In this document: piece after piece, positions 21,363-33,300 of the stretch | Position numbering within the stretch: the first letter of the stretch is position 1 | Layout of the letters: every line of letters begins with the position of its first letter | From: Bimastos eiseni | Lineage: Eukaryota; Annelida; Clitellata; Crassiclitellata; Lumbricidae | DNA length: 64,000 bases | Assembly (NCBI GenBank): GCA_959347315.1 | Contig: OY365807.1 | Span: forward strand, 31,230,786-31,294,785 | Direction: 5' to 3' | Translations under genes and position numbers: made by a program | Notes under the pieces: model-generated | What the model saw: the letters and a program-made list of their open reading frames with translations, nothing else | What the model was told of the DNA's origin: nothing | The model's database searches: none

Positions 21363-21999
21363 CTCTATGGGCTGTAAGGTCCGGGGAAACTCTGTAGGGT
21401 CCGGGGGGACTCTATGGGCTGTAGGGACCGGGGGACTCTGTAGGGTCCGGGGGGACTCTGTAGGGTCCAGGGGGCTCTGTAGGGTCCGGGGGACTCTGTA
21501 GGGTCCGGGGGGCTCTGTAGGGTCCGGGGGGAATCTGTAGGGTCCGGGGGCTCTGTAGGGTCCGGGGGGACTCTGTAGGGTCCAGGGGGCTCTGTAGGGT
21601 CCGGGGGACTCTGTAGGGTCCGGGGGGCTCTGTAGGGTCCGGGGACTCTGTAGGGTCCGGGGGGACTCTGTAGGGTCCGGGGGCTCTGTAGGGTCCGGGG
21701 GGACTCTATGGGCTGTAGGGTCCGGGGGACTCTATAGGGTCCGGGGGGCTCTGTAGGGTCCGGGGGGACTCTGTAGGGTCCGGGGACTCTGTAGGGTCCG
21801 GGGGGACTCTGTAGGGTCCGGGGGCTCTGTAGGGTCCGGGGGGACTCTATGGGCTGTAGGGTCTGGGGGACTCTGTAGGGTCCGGGGGATTCTATGGGCT
21901 GTAGAGTCTGGGGGACTCCGTAGGGTTCGGGGGGACTCTGTAGGGTCCGGGGCTATAGAGTCCGGGGGGTATATGTAGGGTCCGGGGGGACTCTTTGGG
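21363..21999. repeat. GACTCTGTAGGGTCCGGGG minisatellite
   Basis: About 30 tandem units of 17-20 bases, consensus GACTCTGTAGGGTCCGGGGG, with occasional longer CTATGGGCTGTAGGGTCC variants. Unit-length variation is mainly in the G run. The array stops 12 bases before a TATA box. Confidence 0.95.
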
Positions 22000-22009
22000 A
22001 TGGTCCTTG

Positions 22010-22050
22010 GCTATAAACAAGAGCGCAATTTTGTACAGTTAGTTCAGTCG
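22010..22050 (+). promoter_or_regulatory. TATA box and initiator-like motif
   Basis: TATAAACA at 22012 is followed by TTCAGT at 22043-22048, 31 bases downstream, which is good core-promoter spacing. CAGTC-rich sequence follows to about 22140, with GTCGGCAGTCAGTCTG repeated at 22048 and 22091. The organisation resembles the motif at 131-165. Either a host promoter or an LTR could account for it. Confidence 0.4.
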
Positions 22051-22355
22051 GCAGTCAGTCTGTGTTTGGAATGCAGTCTAGTTGAGTGCGTAGTCGGCAG
22101 TCAGTCTGAGTTTGGAGTTCAGTCGGAGCAGTATGAGTCTGGTTCGAGTTGTCTAGAGTAGTAGGGCAGTCTGCTCGAGTTATACTGTAGTATAGTCGAT
22201 GATGTACGAATTTTCTGTGTATTCTGTTCGCTGCTGTTGAGAAGAAACGTTGTTAAACTCTTCGGACTGTGTTTCTTATTCTGCCGAAATATACTTCCTC
22301 GCCGTCTGATCCTGCCATCGACCGTCAAGGGGCTGTCGCTGTTGAAAATGTTGCG

Positions 22356-22472
22356 ATGACCCGTGCCAAAAAGCCAGGTCTTACTAAGCGGACATATAGC
22401 AAGAGGGAAAGCTTCGAATTCGGCCTCCTGGGTGGTACCAGAGAAAAGAAGGAGGTATTGGAATCTTCCCCG
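22356..22472 (+). CDS. Candidate first coding exon of an unrecognised gene
   Basis: ATG at 22356 opens a 39-codon basic stretch (MTRAKKPGLTKRTYSKRE at the N-terminus) that ends at a GTACGT splice-donor-like site at 22473, phase 0. It lies about 310 bases downstream of a TATA/initiator pair. A short upstream ATG at 22348 is followed by an early stop. The KRTYSKR-type basic start recalls nuclear proteins, but no family was identified and no downstream exon was found. It could instead belong to a retroelement. Confidence 0.3.
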
Positions 22473-22581
22473 GTACGTGTTGCCGTATCCTGCTGCTGCC
22501 TGGCAAGCGCCCGAAGTCGAATGAAAAGGAGGTTCGCCATAATATAATCATATCTTATGCGAAAGAGCCTGCTATATATAT

Positions 22582-22866
22582 CAGAGGTGTAACAAGGTTT
22601 TGATAAGTGGGGGGGGGGGCATAATTGAAAAAAATATTGCGCGTGCCCTCCCACTTTTTGAGTTTTGCCCCCCCCCCCAGAAATTTGAAAAATGGGTGGG
22701 CACAAATTATTTTAACAAAAGTAATCTTAAAAATCCTTCGGATAAACATAAAAAGAACCGATTTGGGGGGCACATGGGGGGCACTGAGCACTAAAACGGG
22801 GGGGGCAAAGCCCCCCCCCCCCCCAGTTTCAACCGGTGTCCCCTGCCCCCGCTTGTTACACCCCTG
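22582..22866. mobile_element. 285 bp hAT-like MITE with CAGRGGTGTAACAAG ends
   Basis: The left end CAGAGGTGTAACAAG and the right end, read on the complement, CAGGGGTGTAACAAG match at 14 of 15 positions. The flanks are ATATATAT on both sides, compatible with an 8-base target duplication, though in TA-rich DNA this is weak evidence. The interior is dominated by G and C homopolymer tracts and encodes nothing. CAGGG-type ends plus 8-base duplication fit a nonautonomous hAT element. Confidence 0.75.
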
Positions 22867-22989
22867 ATATATATATGCACGTCCGTGACGTCCAACGATT
22901 GCGAACAATACTTGACTATACGTATGCCTATCCAAGACAACATCGTACTCAATAGCCATGTGCCTCCTGTGTTCATTCCAAACTCAACT

Positions 22990-23470
22990 ACGAGCTTACT
23001 AACTGTAATTTAGCTTTAAACAACATCCGCTCTTCACAAAAAAGCGCCTGTAACGCAATCCAGAACGCTCTCGGCTACGTTGTAACCAGAACTTCCAAAC
23101 TTCACCAAGCGACATCTCTTTTCAAATTGCTTCATTGGCTAAAATTCCATCAACACGTCCAGCGCAAAATTGTACCTCGATCGTACTAACGCCCTTCAAA
23201 CTTTTCAACACTCGTACAATTCGTTAGCTATTTACTATTCAAGCGTCCGAGTCTGCTCGTTCATCATCTCAAATTTTACTCTATCTGGGCATCCAGTCTC
23301 AGTCTCTCTCTAATTCTGAAATCGTTTCTCAGTGTATTCTGCACCAGCTATTTGGAAGGACGTCTAAATATATTCTGCAAATTCGTTCATCCCATATGTT
23401 CATCCTCCTTCTCGCCTCTTCCTCTGCAACTTTCCACTCGCGAGTGAAAACTTAATTACAAATCTTCAAG
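22990..23470 (+). pseudogene. Non-LTR retrotransposon reverse transcriptase C-terminal fragment
   Basis: The plus-strand frame reads CNAIQNALGYVVTRTSKL, then LLHWLKFHQHVQRKI, and later SAPAIWKDV. These fit the thumb region of CR1/Rex-type reverse transcriptases (RIQNAxARxVxxxxK, LHWLPxxxRIxxKI, SxAxxxWNSLP). At least one frameshift and several stops are present. It lies about 850 bases upstream of the netrin-receptor signal exon. Confidence 0.6.
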
Positions 23471-24330
23471 CACTCGTATTCTAATTTTACTCCAGCGCCA
23501 CCCCACGACCACCATCATCACGATAGCCAACGAAGCACAATGCATGCTATCTCTTCGGCTAGGTCTCTTCGAATTTTGATCTGGCACCGGAACGATTTAA
23601 TATAGCGATGATCATAGAGCAGGTGTGGCCTTTATGAACGCCAAAGTTTTATCGAAGAGCTACATTACATAACATGTACCTGAATGTTCAATCATTTTAG
23701 CGACTTGTCATTCCTCCTAGATAGAATTCTTGGTTCAATAATCATTGAGCCATATAAATTTAACGATTACGACGATCACGAAATTAATTTAGTTAACGAC
23801 GCTTCCTTATTGGAACAAGAAGCATAGACCCAGAATTGCGCCATCTAGTGGCTGCATGAAAATGTGTTGACAGGGGTGTTTTCTAGCTGCTGCCTAAGAA
23901 TAGGTATTATTCGGCTGCTGCCTGGCTGCTGCTATCGATTGAATTGATTTCAAACAGCGTGAATGAAGAATACTGCCGATTGTAAAGAAACAGATTCAGT
24001 GTGAATCGGGCATCGCGTGTAGATTACAAGCCGAAAATCGAACCATGCATCGTTTACAACGTTTGCGACATCAGCTTTCCACAGTTATATAGTAATCGAT
24101 TGCCGTTTTACTAACGGATTGTTATGTGTTTGGTTATACGAAGGCTTCCCTGCCTACCGATCTATCTACCCGCCTTCCTACCTGGACGCAAGACTTAGGG
24201 ATTAATGTGGATTGGATAAACGATGATCTTCAGAACAAACCGATGAACAACGCTTTCGACTTGGATTTAATGGAGTTCGTGGATTGTAAAGGCGGCGTCT
24301 GAGTTGAACGAAACGAAAACGAATCGTGCA
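23471..24330 (+). promoter_or_regulatory. Upstream region of the netrin-receptor first exon
   Basis: This stretch should contain the 5' untranslated region and promoter of the DCC/neogenin-like gene if 24331 is its start codon. No convincing TATA box at normal spacing or CpG-dense block was picked out. The last 100 bases are moderately richer in CpG than the surroundings. A transcript start cannot be placed. Confidence 0.3.
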
Positions 24331-24391
24331 ATGTTTCGCATTGGCTTTGTTGGCATTGGAGCGATTTGCTTGTTTCTTGGAATCACAGGTG
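24331..24391 (+). CDS. DCC/NEO1-like: Netrin receptor exon 1: signal peptide
   Basis: ATG at 24331 starts [20 protein letters not shown], a short basic n-region followed by a hydrophobic core, which is a textbook signal peptide. A GTAAGA donor at 24392 leaves phase 1, which fits the phase-1 acceptor at 49010. A second possible donor, GTGGTA at 24389, gives the same phase with one residue fewer. Assignment to this gene across a 24.6 kb intron is an inference. An in-frame upstream extension has only TTG, not ATG. Confidence 0.7.
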
Positions 24392-27300
24392 GTAAGATTT
24401 CTAATTTTCGAATCAGTCAATTTTCGATTGGTACTTTGGTAAATGTGAGTTGCAACTCTTGTTTGAAACTGCATTGTCTTATGTTTGAAGTCCTCAGGGA
24501 CAAACGGGCAAAGGGAACATTTGAAACAGTGAGGCAAGGTATTCATTGATTTTTATAAGACAAGGGTCGTCATGATGAGAAAGAGGCACTAATCATGCAA
24601 ACTTAAGTTGCATGTTGTTGACTATATACTAGAGCTTTATATTCTAGAGCCTGTTTGCTTTCTACTAGTTTAGGCAAGATTATTTTAAGACACTTCTTTG
24701 AGGAAGAACTGATGGTACAGCCTCTGAAAATACCTGCGAGCTCTGTGTTTTTGTATCAAGGTGGCTAGCTAAAGAAACTCTACACACTGGTTTTGTGCTC
24801 TTGTATAGTGATTTTAAGAATATGTGCTTTTTCTGCATTGGATTTTCATTCTGAACTAGTTTCCTACTCTTTAGCTGAAGAAATAATATGTGTTGTTTGG
24901 AAAGATGATGTTTGAGTTTTCAGGTATATACATACATATTCATATTAACACTTTAACCACTGAACCTTGAACTTTGCATATATAAATACATGCAACAATG
25001 GATGTGTACATGTTCATAGCAGTCAATTTGCTAATTATTGTTTGTCAATGATCGTAGTTAGAACGAATTTCATAAATTTGATGCAAGGTAGTGCATTTGG
25101 ATCCTCGATGGGTTCCCAGGTACCATCTTGGCTGGAGTGGTGAGGGTCGGTTCGATTCAGGGTTAGTGTCGTGTTACATCATTAGATGAAATTCGACAAA
25201 CGTTGGGCAGCATAAGTAATTTCTCTGTGCGTTGCATGGCTGAATATTCAGCTGCAGGAGCACTTGGCATTAGGGATGCCCCATATATGCTGTCCAGTGT
25301 CCTCTCATCTGATGGTGGGTGACATTTTAAGTGGCAATGGTTGTGGAAGGTGGTGTTTGTTTGTTGGTGCATGTAGATTGAAACATGGACCCCATTGAAC
25401 CCATTAGTACTAGAGCGGTAATTAATGATTGGGGCAGAATACAGATGTAATGTCTTGTAGTGTATGTATGAACTTGTTGTGTATTGCTGATTGCAGTGCC
25501 GTTATGAAAATTTTCACGGTTACCCATTCGAAACTTTACTACTTGGGTGTCCGGGTACTATCTGGGTGTTCGCGTACTACCTGGGTGTCCGGGTACTACC
25601 TACCTTGGTGTCCGGGTACCCATCGAAAGTTCTAATGGATACATGTGGTACTGCATTCCTTGTTCACATTTTTTTAATGCAGTATGTTCTGTGCCATGAG
25701 GAATTGACAATTTTTTTTATAATAAAACCTGAACATAAAGCTTATCTATTTGTTGGACAGTACGTGTGGATGCCACATTTCATAGCTGTTGAGAAAACAT
25801 GTTACCCCAAATAAATGATCATCATGCTGTATTTACTGTTTCTATACTTGTAAACCTTTGTATGTATTTGCCTGTTTACCTGTGTTGCATTCAACAGATT
25901 TTTTCCTGCTTACCTGTTGTTACTTGCTGCTTACTTGTAATTGAATTGTCCTTCTATAGGGATACATGTATGGATATGTGGTTTGTTGCTGTAAGATTGT
26001 GTGTGTTGTTTGACCTATGTGCCTCTGTTTGTGTGAGTTAGGGGAGAGGCAGTTTATTGAGTGTCATTACTCTTGAACTTGTTAGCTGAAGGAGTGAAGG
26101 ATGTATCCTTGTCAGTCTGTGTTTCTCTCTATCTGTGTGCCTATGTGTCATTGTCAAAGCTTCTTTTTGTTTCTTTCTTCTGCTTGAATGAATTGAGTGG
26201 AAGATTTTTTCTAATGAATTATTATACAGGCCTCAGGTAGTTGTTGGCCTGCCTTCCTGAGAGGCCATTGTGTCAAAAGGAGCAAGTTTTACAAGAGTGC
26301 TAATTATGGGGCTTTATAGAACACACTTTTCTGTTGTGCTGTCATGCTGTAAAGGCTTTAACCACACTACAAATATTTTCTATTGAATTTTCCTATGTCT
26401 ATTGGCAGCTGTTACTACAGCTCTAAGTTTAATATCTTTCATTTAACTTCTTCCTGGACTTTTTTTTGGCAGATTATTATTGTAGAAACTGAATCAAGAC
26501 ACTCCTAAAGCTGATGGCTGTTGAGACTGGATGCCAGCATGTCTAGAATGTTTAATGACTGAAACTGTTGGCTGTGAACACATTCATTGTCACCTGCCAC
26601 CAGACAGTTTTATCTACATAACTACTTTCAAAAGGTCACAATAAACGTCACAATAATGTTTTACTGTGGGTGGAAGCATGTTTCAATCTGTTGATGTATA
26701 AGAAAGGTTTCACAAGATCAATGTCGGCTCTTCCTATATACGATTCTTCTAAGAAGATTTTCTGTTGAAATGCATATGTCTGTCTCAGCCACTGCCTGAA
26801 GTATTCCATCAAAGATGAATGAGAACTCACTCGTGTTTCATCTTCACTGTTGAACTTCTGGTTATTCCTTCTGAGTGGATGAATTGTGTGTGGCTTACTT
26901 AATTTCTGTTGTAACGCATCCTTTGACAGTTCTTGTGTTGAGATGCTGGTTGTGTTTTGGCGTGATGACACTGTATAGTCTGTTTGACCGACGCTGGGCT
27001 GGGAGCACTGCTGAGTAGATGGCCTTGAAGGGGTGCTATATAAAACTGCTGTAATAATAACAAATAATAATTATAGTATAGCCATTAGATCAGATGAACT
27101 GAACTGACCAGGAAATGAATGACTCATGCATAATGCATATCCTAGGTTATGTCTGGTGCATTGATTTAATTCATGGCCTTTGTTGTAGTTAATGAGAACA
27201 GCCAAGGCTTTGTATACTTCAAGAAGTGCATGCATTGTATTTGGCACATGTGCTAAGTTCTTTGTTCAAATCAAAAGTGCTTGGCAGATATAATTAGAAT

Positions 27301-30300
27301 TGTATTAAATTTACACGCCAGACATCAGAGTCTATGTACAATTGTGCATGTATAATATACTTGTATGTTTGTGTATGCTTATACTACATGTATGTATGAT
27401 ATGTATTACTTTAAAGGAGATTTATGTGTCTTTGAATTATACACACATAATTATATAGGTGTGCACAGGCTTAGCAGTTCTGCGCTGATTTACCTCTCTG
27501 TGACTCAATAAATACTTCATTGCAAATTCAATTTGATACTCACTGGTTTGGCTTTGGCTGATTGTGGTTTGATCAGTTCAATATGGTCAAATCTGAATAA
27601 AGCTGATATGATGTATCTTTAGTAGTACTGCTACTAGCAGTTTGTTGCAGAGTGGCTTCTGCTATATGTTATTAGTGTCCTGCCAGGTTACATTAGCTGG
27701 CCTATGGCTTCTGGTCCATGGCTTCTGGTCCAAGTCAGTGTGAAACAAAGGAAGTCAAAGCCACCGGAAATCAGTGAGAACGGCTTCTCAAGAGGCCAGA
27801 GATATTGCACCCTGTGCCCTCTGCTTCAGCTGTAATTGGCTTACTGTGCATTAAGATAAATATGGCACTGCATCTATGCAAACATGACAACACCCACCAA
27901 GAGGGTCTGATGTGCTGGATTGTGCTGGAGGATTCTTTGGCAAGACTGCTGGAAAATTCATTGTATAGGCAGTGGTTGAATAATGGCCTATCAGCAGAGG
28001 ACGATTCTTTTGCACATTCGAAGCAGAATCATTATTTTAAATGCGCATTTTATAGCTTCAGTATGTGAAAACCCTTCAGAGGTGATGCGCTACCCCTTCC
28101 TGACAAAAAATAAAACTATATTTGAATGTAATGCCAGCAGCAAAGTAGAGGCAGAGTAAAGAGAGACAGCTCATCTCACATGTTGCATGACAGCTGTTTG
28201 TAGAAGGCAGGTCTGACAAAACTAAAGATGCCTCATGGCATTGTGGTAGTACAGGAGGGTGGGAGAATAACCAGACCACCATGCACTGCCCAGGAAAGAA
28301 GTTGAAAGCAATTACTTTAAAGCATGGTATTGTAGTATTTGTAAGTTGACTCGGATCCACGAGAAGAAGCAGGTTTGAGAAAAGCAAAAACGGATGAGAG
28401 ACTGCCAGGATAGAATTTTAAAATTTTACAGAAGGCCTGTTATAGAGAGAGGGACCAATTGAAGGAAAGAATAGAGACTACTGAGCCATCCACAGCGGTC
28501 CTATTAGGAGGAACAAAGAGGTCAAAAGTCTATTGGACCAATGAAGTGTATGGTGGGATGAAGCTGAGTGCACCTGTAGCAATTCTTATTTGTATAATTA
28601 ATAAAAATTTTAAAGTAATATCTCTGAATGTTGTCTGTAATTTGGTTCTGAATACTCTTACCTGTTATTAACTCTTTTTGGTGTAGGCACTAAATCGATC
28701 TTCGTTTCTTAATGCATTTAATTTTTATGTGTTTGAACAAATTACCTTGACTGAAGTTATGTTAAAACAAATTGAATCAAATGAATGCTAAACGGTGATG
28801 GTGACATTTCTTTAGTCTTTCTGTTTTTCAATAACAGTCTGAAGATTCATAAAACATGGTTTGCCATTGAATTGCTATGGCAGTGACGTTTTTAAGCGGT
28901 TCTGCTGCTTAGAATTTAGCAAGCAGCTGGTGATTAAGCAGTTTGCTATCAGGATTTGGTGATTTGTTGGTATCCATTGTGTTTTATTTTGCCACTATTT
29001 GGAGACAGGCTTGTTAGGCCTTTGTTATGGTGTCTGTTTTACCACTGACGCCTGTGAGATAGATTCATTTCTGTGGGTGAAACAGTGCGAATCTAACACC
29101 TATGAAGCCTCGGTGGCAGAAGGCATCCCTGTTCAACATGGTTTTGCATGGTGTATTCTGCACAAAAGTTCTTTGACTGGCTGGCCGCAGTTTCATTGTT
29201 GAAGTACAAAAATAAGTGTCAGGTTGACAAAGGAAGCAGCAACCCTCAGAATCATAAACCAGGCCAGATCGCTTGCCTGTGTGTGGTTTGACATGCACTG
29301 CTTTAGGCTTGCATTAGTAGGACCACATGTTCCAAAGGTAGAAGCCGGCTTTGTTATGTGTTTGCTTTGCGCTGGGTTATTGATTGACAAGCGAATGGGT
29401 CAGTCAGTAATCATTGAGTTCTTTGAAGCAGTTGTTTGGTGTTATTAATTTTTCAGCTGGTCTCTTTGATTCGTCAGGCATGAAAACTGCCTTGAAGTGG
29501 AGCAGGACCCAGAAGTGATAGGATTCAACATCAGTTGCCATATAATGCCATTCTTTTGTTTCATGTTCTGCTTCTGCTATCTGTGAAATCTAACACCTTT
29601 GGCAATTCAAATGCTCAGCATAAAAATCACTGTAATAAATGTCCCCTATTGTTAGAAATTGTAGACAAAGTGGGTCAACAAGACTCTGTGGATTTGGACA
29701 TGTACAGAGAATCTCATACACATCATGCATTATTTGCAAAATTCAAAAGAAAAAGAGATTAGAAACAAACCATGACTACATTGGAAAGACAACATAATGC
29801 TATCACTTGGACTAACACTGAGGAAAGCAATGGACAGATTTATTCTTCCTTACAGGTGCATATTTGTAGACTAGCATGGAACACAGTTGCCTGGTGTTAA
29901 GGATATTCATTTTTCACCTTTATAAGAATTAAATGCTAAATGCCTTCTAGTTTCTATACTAATACTAATTTTCATTTAATTTAAAATTGACAAGCCGCAG
30001 GATGAATACAAAATTTTTTTGAATGAATTATTACAGGTTATTACAGGAGTAACAGTATTTGTGTTTTTAGTTAGGTCGATTGCCATTTTGTAAATGAAAT
30101 AATTTCATTTTCAAACCAGATAATCAGAAAGTTGATTTTTTTATAAAATTTGGACACATTGTTTGTGTTCGAGTCTGAGTTTATGCTGAGTACTGCCAAG
30201 CTCAACTGAGCCGAGTTTTGGTTCATCCCTAGCATTGGTTGGACGTCTGTGTGTTGCACTATTGGCTAGTGTTAACGCATGTGGCTCAATTGAAGAAATT

Positions 30301-33300
30301 CTGTAAGGTCAGGACCCTAAGGGGTTGCAGCTGATTGGTTGAGGCTGTTTATTAAAAAAAATGGCTAAACACAAAATAAGCCCAAAAATTGAACTCCCTG
30401 CTATGAGCTGATATATTGAGTTTTCATGAAACAGGATCATACGACATTATTATTGAGGGTTTCAGTTTTGGGCAGAAAATAATGCTTTATACTAAAATGC
30501 TAATAAATTCTGCCCTTTTGCTTATACTGGAAATTAATATTAATAATAGGAGACAGCTTGCCTGAATCTGCCTAAGGAGATGATGAAGATAGTTCAGACC
30601 CACCCGTCCTTATCAGGGCATCTCCTCCAGCTCTCCCGTGGACTAATCCAAGCCATGCTTCCTACTGAGCAGATTCTGTCATCATGACAGGCTGACGCTT
30701 ACGACTGCCTTTGTCAATATTACCTCTTATTGCCTATCTATGCACACAATCGTCCTAATCATAAGATATTGGATTGCATTTGGTGAAAAATGGCTCAGTC
30801 CAAAATAAGCCCAAAAATTGAACTGTCGTGCTATAAGCTGATGTGTTGACATTTCATGAAACAGGAGCATACAACATTGTTTTGGTTTTCAATTTTGGGC
30901 AGAAATAAGTAATGCAACTAATAAGGGTGTAGGACAAAACCCCCAGTGACAAAACCCCCAGTGACAAAATCGTCCCTGACATAATCCCTCTGTGTTTCAG
31001 GCAGGACATTAACCCCCATACCCCCCTCTTGCCCTAACTAGCTTCTGCAATTAGAAACCATCCTAAACTAATAATTACCTAATACCTCTGTCAATCTGGC
31101 TGTCTGTCTGTCTGATCTAAATATAGGGAACGGACATTTACCCCCCCCCCCCCGTACAAAAGCCCCAGACAAAAGCCCCCCCATAGTGTGAAGTATGAAC
31201 AGATGATGACAAGTTATATATTTAACTGCCAATATGTAAAATATATGAAAACAAGCAACTAATTATATAGTGGTCTATAGGAGACACAGTGAGTCCAGTT
31301 CTGAATCTTTATTTATCTTGCTGGATGCATAAATACTGCAAACAGTCCTTGACACGCCTTACTAAGCAGTGAAGGTCATCGGCTAGTAAGCAACTAGGCC
31401 TACAGTTGGTTAGCAAACTGTCAGTGACACGAGATAATCATCTCCCGTTAATAAGAGAGAGTGGTCGAATACCTCTATATAGATGACAATCTAAGAATAT
31501 AAACGGTGAAGGTCAGCTAGTAAGTATGCCCGTGTAGGGTCAATATCAATGCACCAGCTGCGCATTCGCTGCCCAATATCTTGCATTTTTTGCATGTATA
31601 CCCGTGACTTTCGGTACTTTATCATCACAGCTGTATGTTTCATTTTCTTCTTCCACGTTCTCACAGATTTGGCATTTTTAAAACTAGTTTTCGAGGTTTT
31701 GTTGATGTCAATATCACATAAATACACTCATTTACAGCAGCCATTATATCACGTGGTATTAAATTGGATTCTTCATTCGTTAACCAAATTTGCTGGTATT
31801 GGAACCAATGCAGTATGTCAACCCGTTAATAATAGATATTTTACAGGTGGGTCAGATGGACAGCCTAAATTAAAATTAGATGTATATGTTAGTCCAACTG
31901 AGGAGTTACTCATCAACAGCTTATCTACATCAACTTTCAGGCATCCATTAGTGCTACAGATCTTATCCGTATATAGACTTTGGAAAGTGAATTTAAATAT
32001 GTAAACATGCATTGAGAAGCACTCAGCCATTGCGATCTGATAGGGAACTGCCAAAGGGCATCGCCAAGTGCTGTTGGTCACGTTGCTGCTGACCAGTGTC
32101 CAGTTGTCTAAATATTATTGACCTGCGTGACCTACATAATCTTGAGCCTGAAATCCCTATATCTGGGCTAATGTATGGCCCTGAGGGTGGTGTTTCACAT
32201 CTGACCCACCATGCATGGTCTCATGAACTAAGTGACCTTTCAGCCCCATTGTTCCTTCAATGTTATAGTAGTCTACAATATTATGTTGAAGAATTGTTTG
32301 CAAGGTTAATTTGGCACCCTGATGTAATGGCAGAGGACAGAGGAACGGACAATTCCCTACCCCCCCTCCCCGCACAATTGCCCCCAGACAATTGCCCCTT
32401 CCCACTAGGACAATTGTCCCCCTTCCGCATAGACCGCATAGACCGCATAGACCGCATAGACCGGGAACAACGGGAACAGACAATTGCCCCCATACGACAA
32501 TTGCTCCCCTCCGGACAATTGCCCCTACCCGGATAATTGCCCCCCCCCCCCAACGTTTGCCCCTTCCAACTAGGACGATTCCCCCAGTTAGACCATAAGC
32601 TTGCCCAAACTACACATGCGTACATACATACATGCATACATTCAACAAATATGCATAGGCATACATGTTTTTATATGCATATGTATGTTCGTACATACGT
32701 ACGTACGTACGTACGTACGTGAATGTAGGACAAAAGCCCCACCAGACAAAAGCCCCCTGGACAAAAGCCCCTCCGAACTAGGACAAAAGCTCCTCCCAAC
32801 TAGGACAAAAGCCCTCAGTGTAGACCATAAGCTTGCCCAAATTATATATGCATGCCTGTATGTGTGTGCATATGATGCATGGTTGTATGCACAATATGTA
32901 TGTGTGCATGGATGTGTCCATGTTGGCTAAACTTGTGTTACTAACCTGTCAAATGTCTATTGTTCGAGGGTTGACATATTGCTTTGGTTCCAATACCTGC
33001 AAAGTTTGAAGACGAAATGGTTCGTAATATTATGAGGTGTGCATGTGGGTGTAATAAGTTTATTTAAGGACGCATCCACAACAAGGATGATATGCGTTAG
33101 GCGTTGACCTTCACCGCTTATTAGTAGTATCAGTTATTATGACAGGGCGTCTAATTCAGTTACAGAGCTGTAAATAGTTCGTCTAATAAATATATGTGAC
33201 AGATGCTAGTTAGGTCAAAAGGGGAGTTTTGTCTGGGGTTTATGTCCTGCCTAAAACTAGGGGCGGTTTTTGTCTGGGTTTTTTTGTCTGGGGGTTTGTG

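Noticed and set aside
22325..22976. Overlapping frames of 61-134 residues on both strands
   Set aside because: They run through the homopolymer tracts of the 285 bp MITE and are not conserved coding sequence.
26648..26971. 107-residue minus-strand frame in intron 1
   Set aside because: No domain, no splice context, and it adjoins an L2-like 3' tail, so chance or repeat origin is more likely.
31549..32004. 151-residue plus-strand frame
   Set aside because: It overlaps a diverged piece of the inverted-arm repeat and has no recognisable domain.
32281..32930. Several 60-146 residue frames over the C-tract and GTAC repeats
   Set aside because: Composition is entirely that of the repeats ([17 protein letters not shown]), and the same frame recurs inverted at 35727-36071 because of the duplicated arms.
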